In this document: piece by piece, positions 63,132-64,000 of the stretch
Layout: each line of letters opens with the position of its first letter
How positions within the stretch are numbered: position 1 is the stretch's first letter
Source: Caballeronia novacaledonica
Lineage (GTDB): Bacteria > Pseudomonadota > Gammaproteobacteria > Burkholderiales > Burkholderiaceae
NCBI RefSeq assembly: GCF_900258035.1
Contig: NZ_OGTP01000010.1
Coordinates: forward strand, 62,001 to 126,000
DNA: 64,000 nt
Direction: 5' to 3'
Notes under the pieces: model-generated
Told to the model about the DNA's origin: nothing
The model's database searches: none
The model's input: the letters and a program-made list of their open reading frames with translations, nothing else
Position numbers and translations under genes: made by a program

Positions 63132-63725
63132 TTACTTCTCAACGATCTGCACACGTATGCCGTTTGTAAGGACTGTGATTGTACCGGGTTCGTAAGACAC
63201 GCCCGCGAACTGGAGTTCCTCGGGCTTGAAGGTGTGAATCGGGTAGCGGTCGAGCAGTTGCGCCGCGAGTTGCGCGCCGACCGACGCAATCTGCTGGTTG
63301 TACTGCGCGGCGTCGCCACTGAACTGCGCACCGTCGACGGATGGCGAGACGAGAATGACGGAACGGCTCGCCGCGTCGTAGCCGAGTTGCGTCGAGAGCG
63401 TGAACACGCCGGTCACGGGATTGGGCATGAACGGCGTGGACAGGCGCGCATCGACGCGCACCGTCACGCGGTTGCGATCCGGCGCCATGCCGACGACCGG
63501 ATTGCTCAGGACGACGTCGAATATTTGCGAAGCCGTGCGTTGCAGCGGAAACTTGCGCGCGACTGCGTCCTGAACCTGCTGCGTCGAAAATGTGTAGTGG
63601 TCCGGAATGAAGGGGAATATCGAGTTCGACGCGGATTGCGCCGTCGAAGTGAATGCGAGTGCGGACAGGGACAACAGTCCCGCCAGCACGAACCGGCGCC
63701 GCAGCGGCGCGACGGGTTCCGTCAT
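63132..63725 (-). CDS. DUF1439 family envelope protein
   Basis: A 197-residue protein with a signal peptide (RRRFVLAGLLSLSALAFTSTAQSA; no lipobox cysteine, unlike YceB) followed by a DUF1439 domain: FSTQQVQDAVARKFPLQRTA, VGMAPDRNRVTVRVDARLS and a late RYPIHTFKPEELQFAG. The family includes YceB; function unknown. GGAGGA precedes the start at 63725. Confidence 0.85.
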   Translation of the reverse strand: MTEPVAPLRRRFVLAGLLSLSALAFTSTAQSASNSIFPFIPDHYTFSTQQVQDAVARKFPLQRTASQIFDVVLSNPVVGMAPDRNRVTVRVDARLSTPFMPNPVTGVFTLSTQLGYDAASRSVILVSPSVDGAQFSGDAAQYNQQIASVGAQLAAQLLDRYPIHTFKPEELQFAGVSYEPGTITVLTNGIRVQIVEK

Positions 63726-63791
63726 GCGTGATCCTCCAGAACTTTTTTCAAATCTGCGCCGTGTGGCGCGGTCCGGCACTTGGACTGCCGA

Positions 63792-64000
63792 TCATAACGG
63801 CAGTTGCGCGGGCCGCGTCTGCGCTTCCAGTCGTTCGATCCACGTCAACGCATATTCGCGCGTCTCGCCGCACATTTCCCCGGACGGCTGCAAACCGGAA
63901 CAACACGCCGGCCTGCGCGGATCGCCGAAAATCCTGCAACGCAGGTCATCGCCCAGTTGAACGCAACGCTCGCCCGCGCGCTTGCCGTCCGGCATGCCCG
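63792..64000 (-). CDS. YkgJ family cysteine-cluster protein (3' part only)
   Basis: The frame is open to the window edge, so the 5' end (with the first cysteines) is missing. The visible C-terminal part, GMPDGKRAGERCVQLGDDLRCRIFGDPRRPACCSGLQPSGEMCGETREYALTWIERLE, matches YkgJ-type Fe-S/zinc cysteine-cluster proteins (C-x-Q-L, CRIFGDPRRPACC, EMCG). Function of the family unknown; cytosolic. Confidence 0.8.
   Translation of the reverse strand, partial: GMPDGKRAGERCVQLGDDLRCRIFGDPRRPACCSGLQPSGEMCGETREYALTWIERLEAQTRPAQLPL

Noticed and set aside
1-64000. Insertion sequences, prophage genes or CRISPR arrays
   Set aside because: No transposase, integrase, phage structural gene or regular repeat-spacer pattern was seen.

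Overview
The window is high-GC beta-proteobacterial chromosome, best matched to the Burkholderia / Paraburkholderia / Caballeronia group. Supporting signs are a glucokinase fused to an RpiR/HexR-type regulator beside pgl, zwf and a glucose ABC transporter; the order hemL-ribD-ribE-ribBA-ribH-nusB; tandem Gram-negative porins; and many small Burkholderia-type stress proteins. No insertion sequence, prophage or CRISPR array was seen.

Region 1 (1-16 kb) is an accessory stress-tolerance island built around sigma-54. It carries an rpoN gene outside the usual lptB-rpoN-hpf context, an NtrC-type response regulator without a partner kinase, and a second enhancer-binding protein with no receiver domain. 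Around them are small envelope or stress genes (PfpI/DJ-1, DUF4142, DUF1488, DUF2383, BON, DUF883, glycine-zipper and proline-rich proteins), a YihY membrane protein and trehalose-6-phosphate synthase otsA. By eye, seven sequences with -24/-12 (GG-N10-GC) architecture lie upstream of rpoN itself, the pfpI operon, the DUF2383 gene, an acidic-protein gene, otsA, the proline-rich gene and the DUF883 operon, each correctly oriented. The island may be a self-contained sigma-54 stress regulon; this is the main hypothesis for the window. Two tandem paralogous lipoproteins follow.

Region 2 (16-31.6 kb) holds transport and signalling genes: an ABC transporter with a double-length permease and a structured leader; a membrane diguanylate cyclase; a small Cas2/SinR-like protein; an OmpR-type two-component pair divergent from a Spy/CpxP-family gene, with CpxR-box-like repeats between them; a pirin; a HisQMP-type amino-acid transporter; and two tandem porins with related leaders.

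Region 3 (31.6-42.6 kb) has a GT-C-like membrane glycosyltransferase, then glucose catabolism: zwf-pgl-glk/hexR on the minus strand, divergent from gtsABCD on the plus strand. A HexR-type palindrome overlaps a sigma-70 promoter in the divergent region, so the fused regulator probably controls both arms.

Region 4 (42.6-64 kb) is mainly core metabolism: prolyl oligopeptidase, Bcr/CflA efflux, hemL, the riboflavin cluster with nusB, an aminotransferase, a lytic transglycosylase, ubiD, a class 3 type L-asparaginase, a LysE exporter, a threonine/serine dehydratase, small secreted proteins, YggT, tRNA-Gly(CCC), trmB, uppP, a DUF1439 lipoprotein-like gene and the 3' part of a YkgJ-type gene. An AT-rich gap before ubiD contains a promoter and terminator pair that may define a small RNA.
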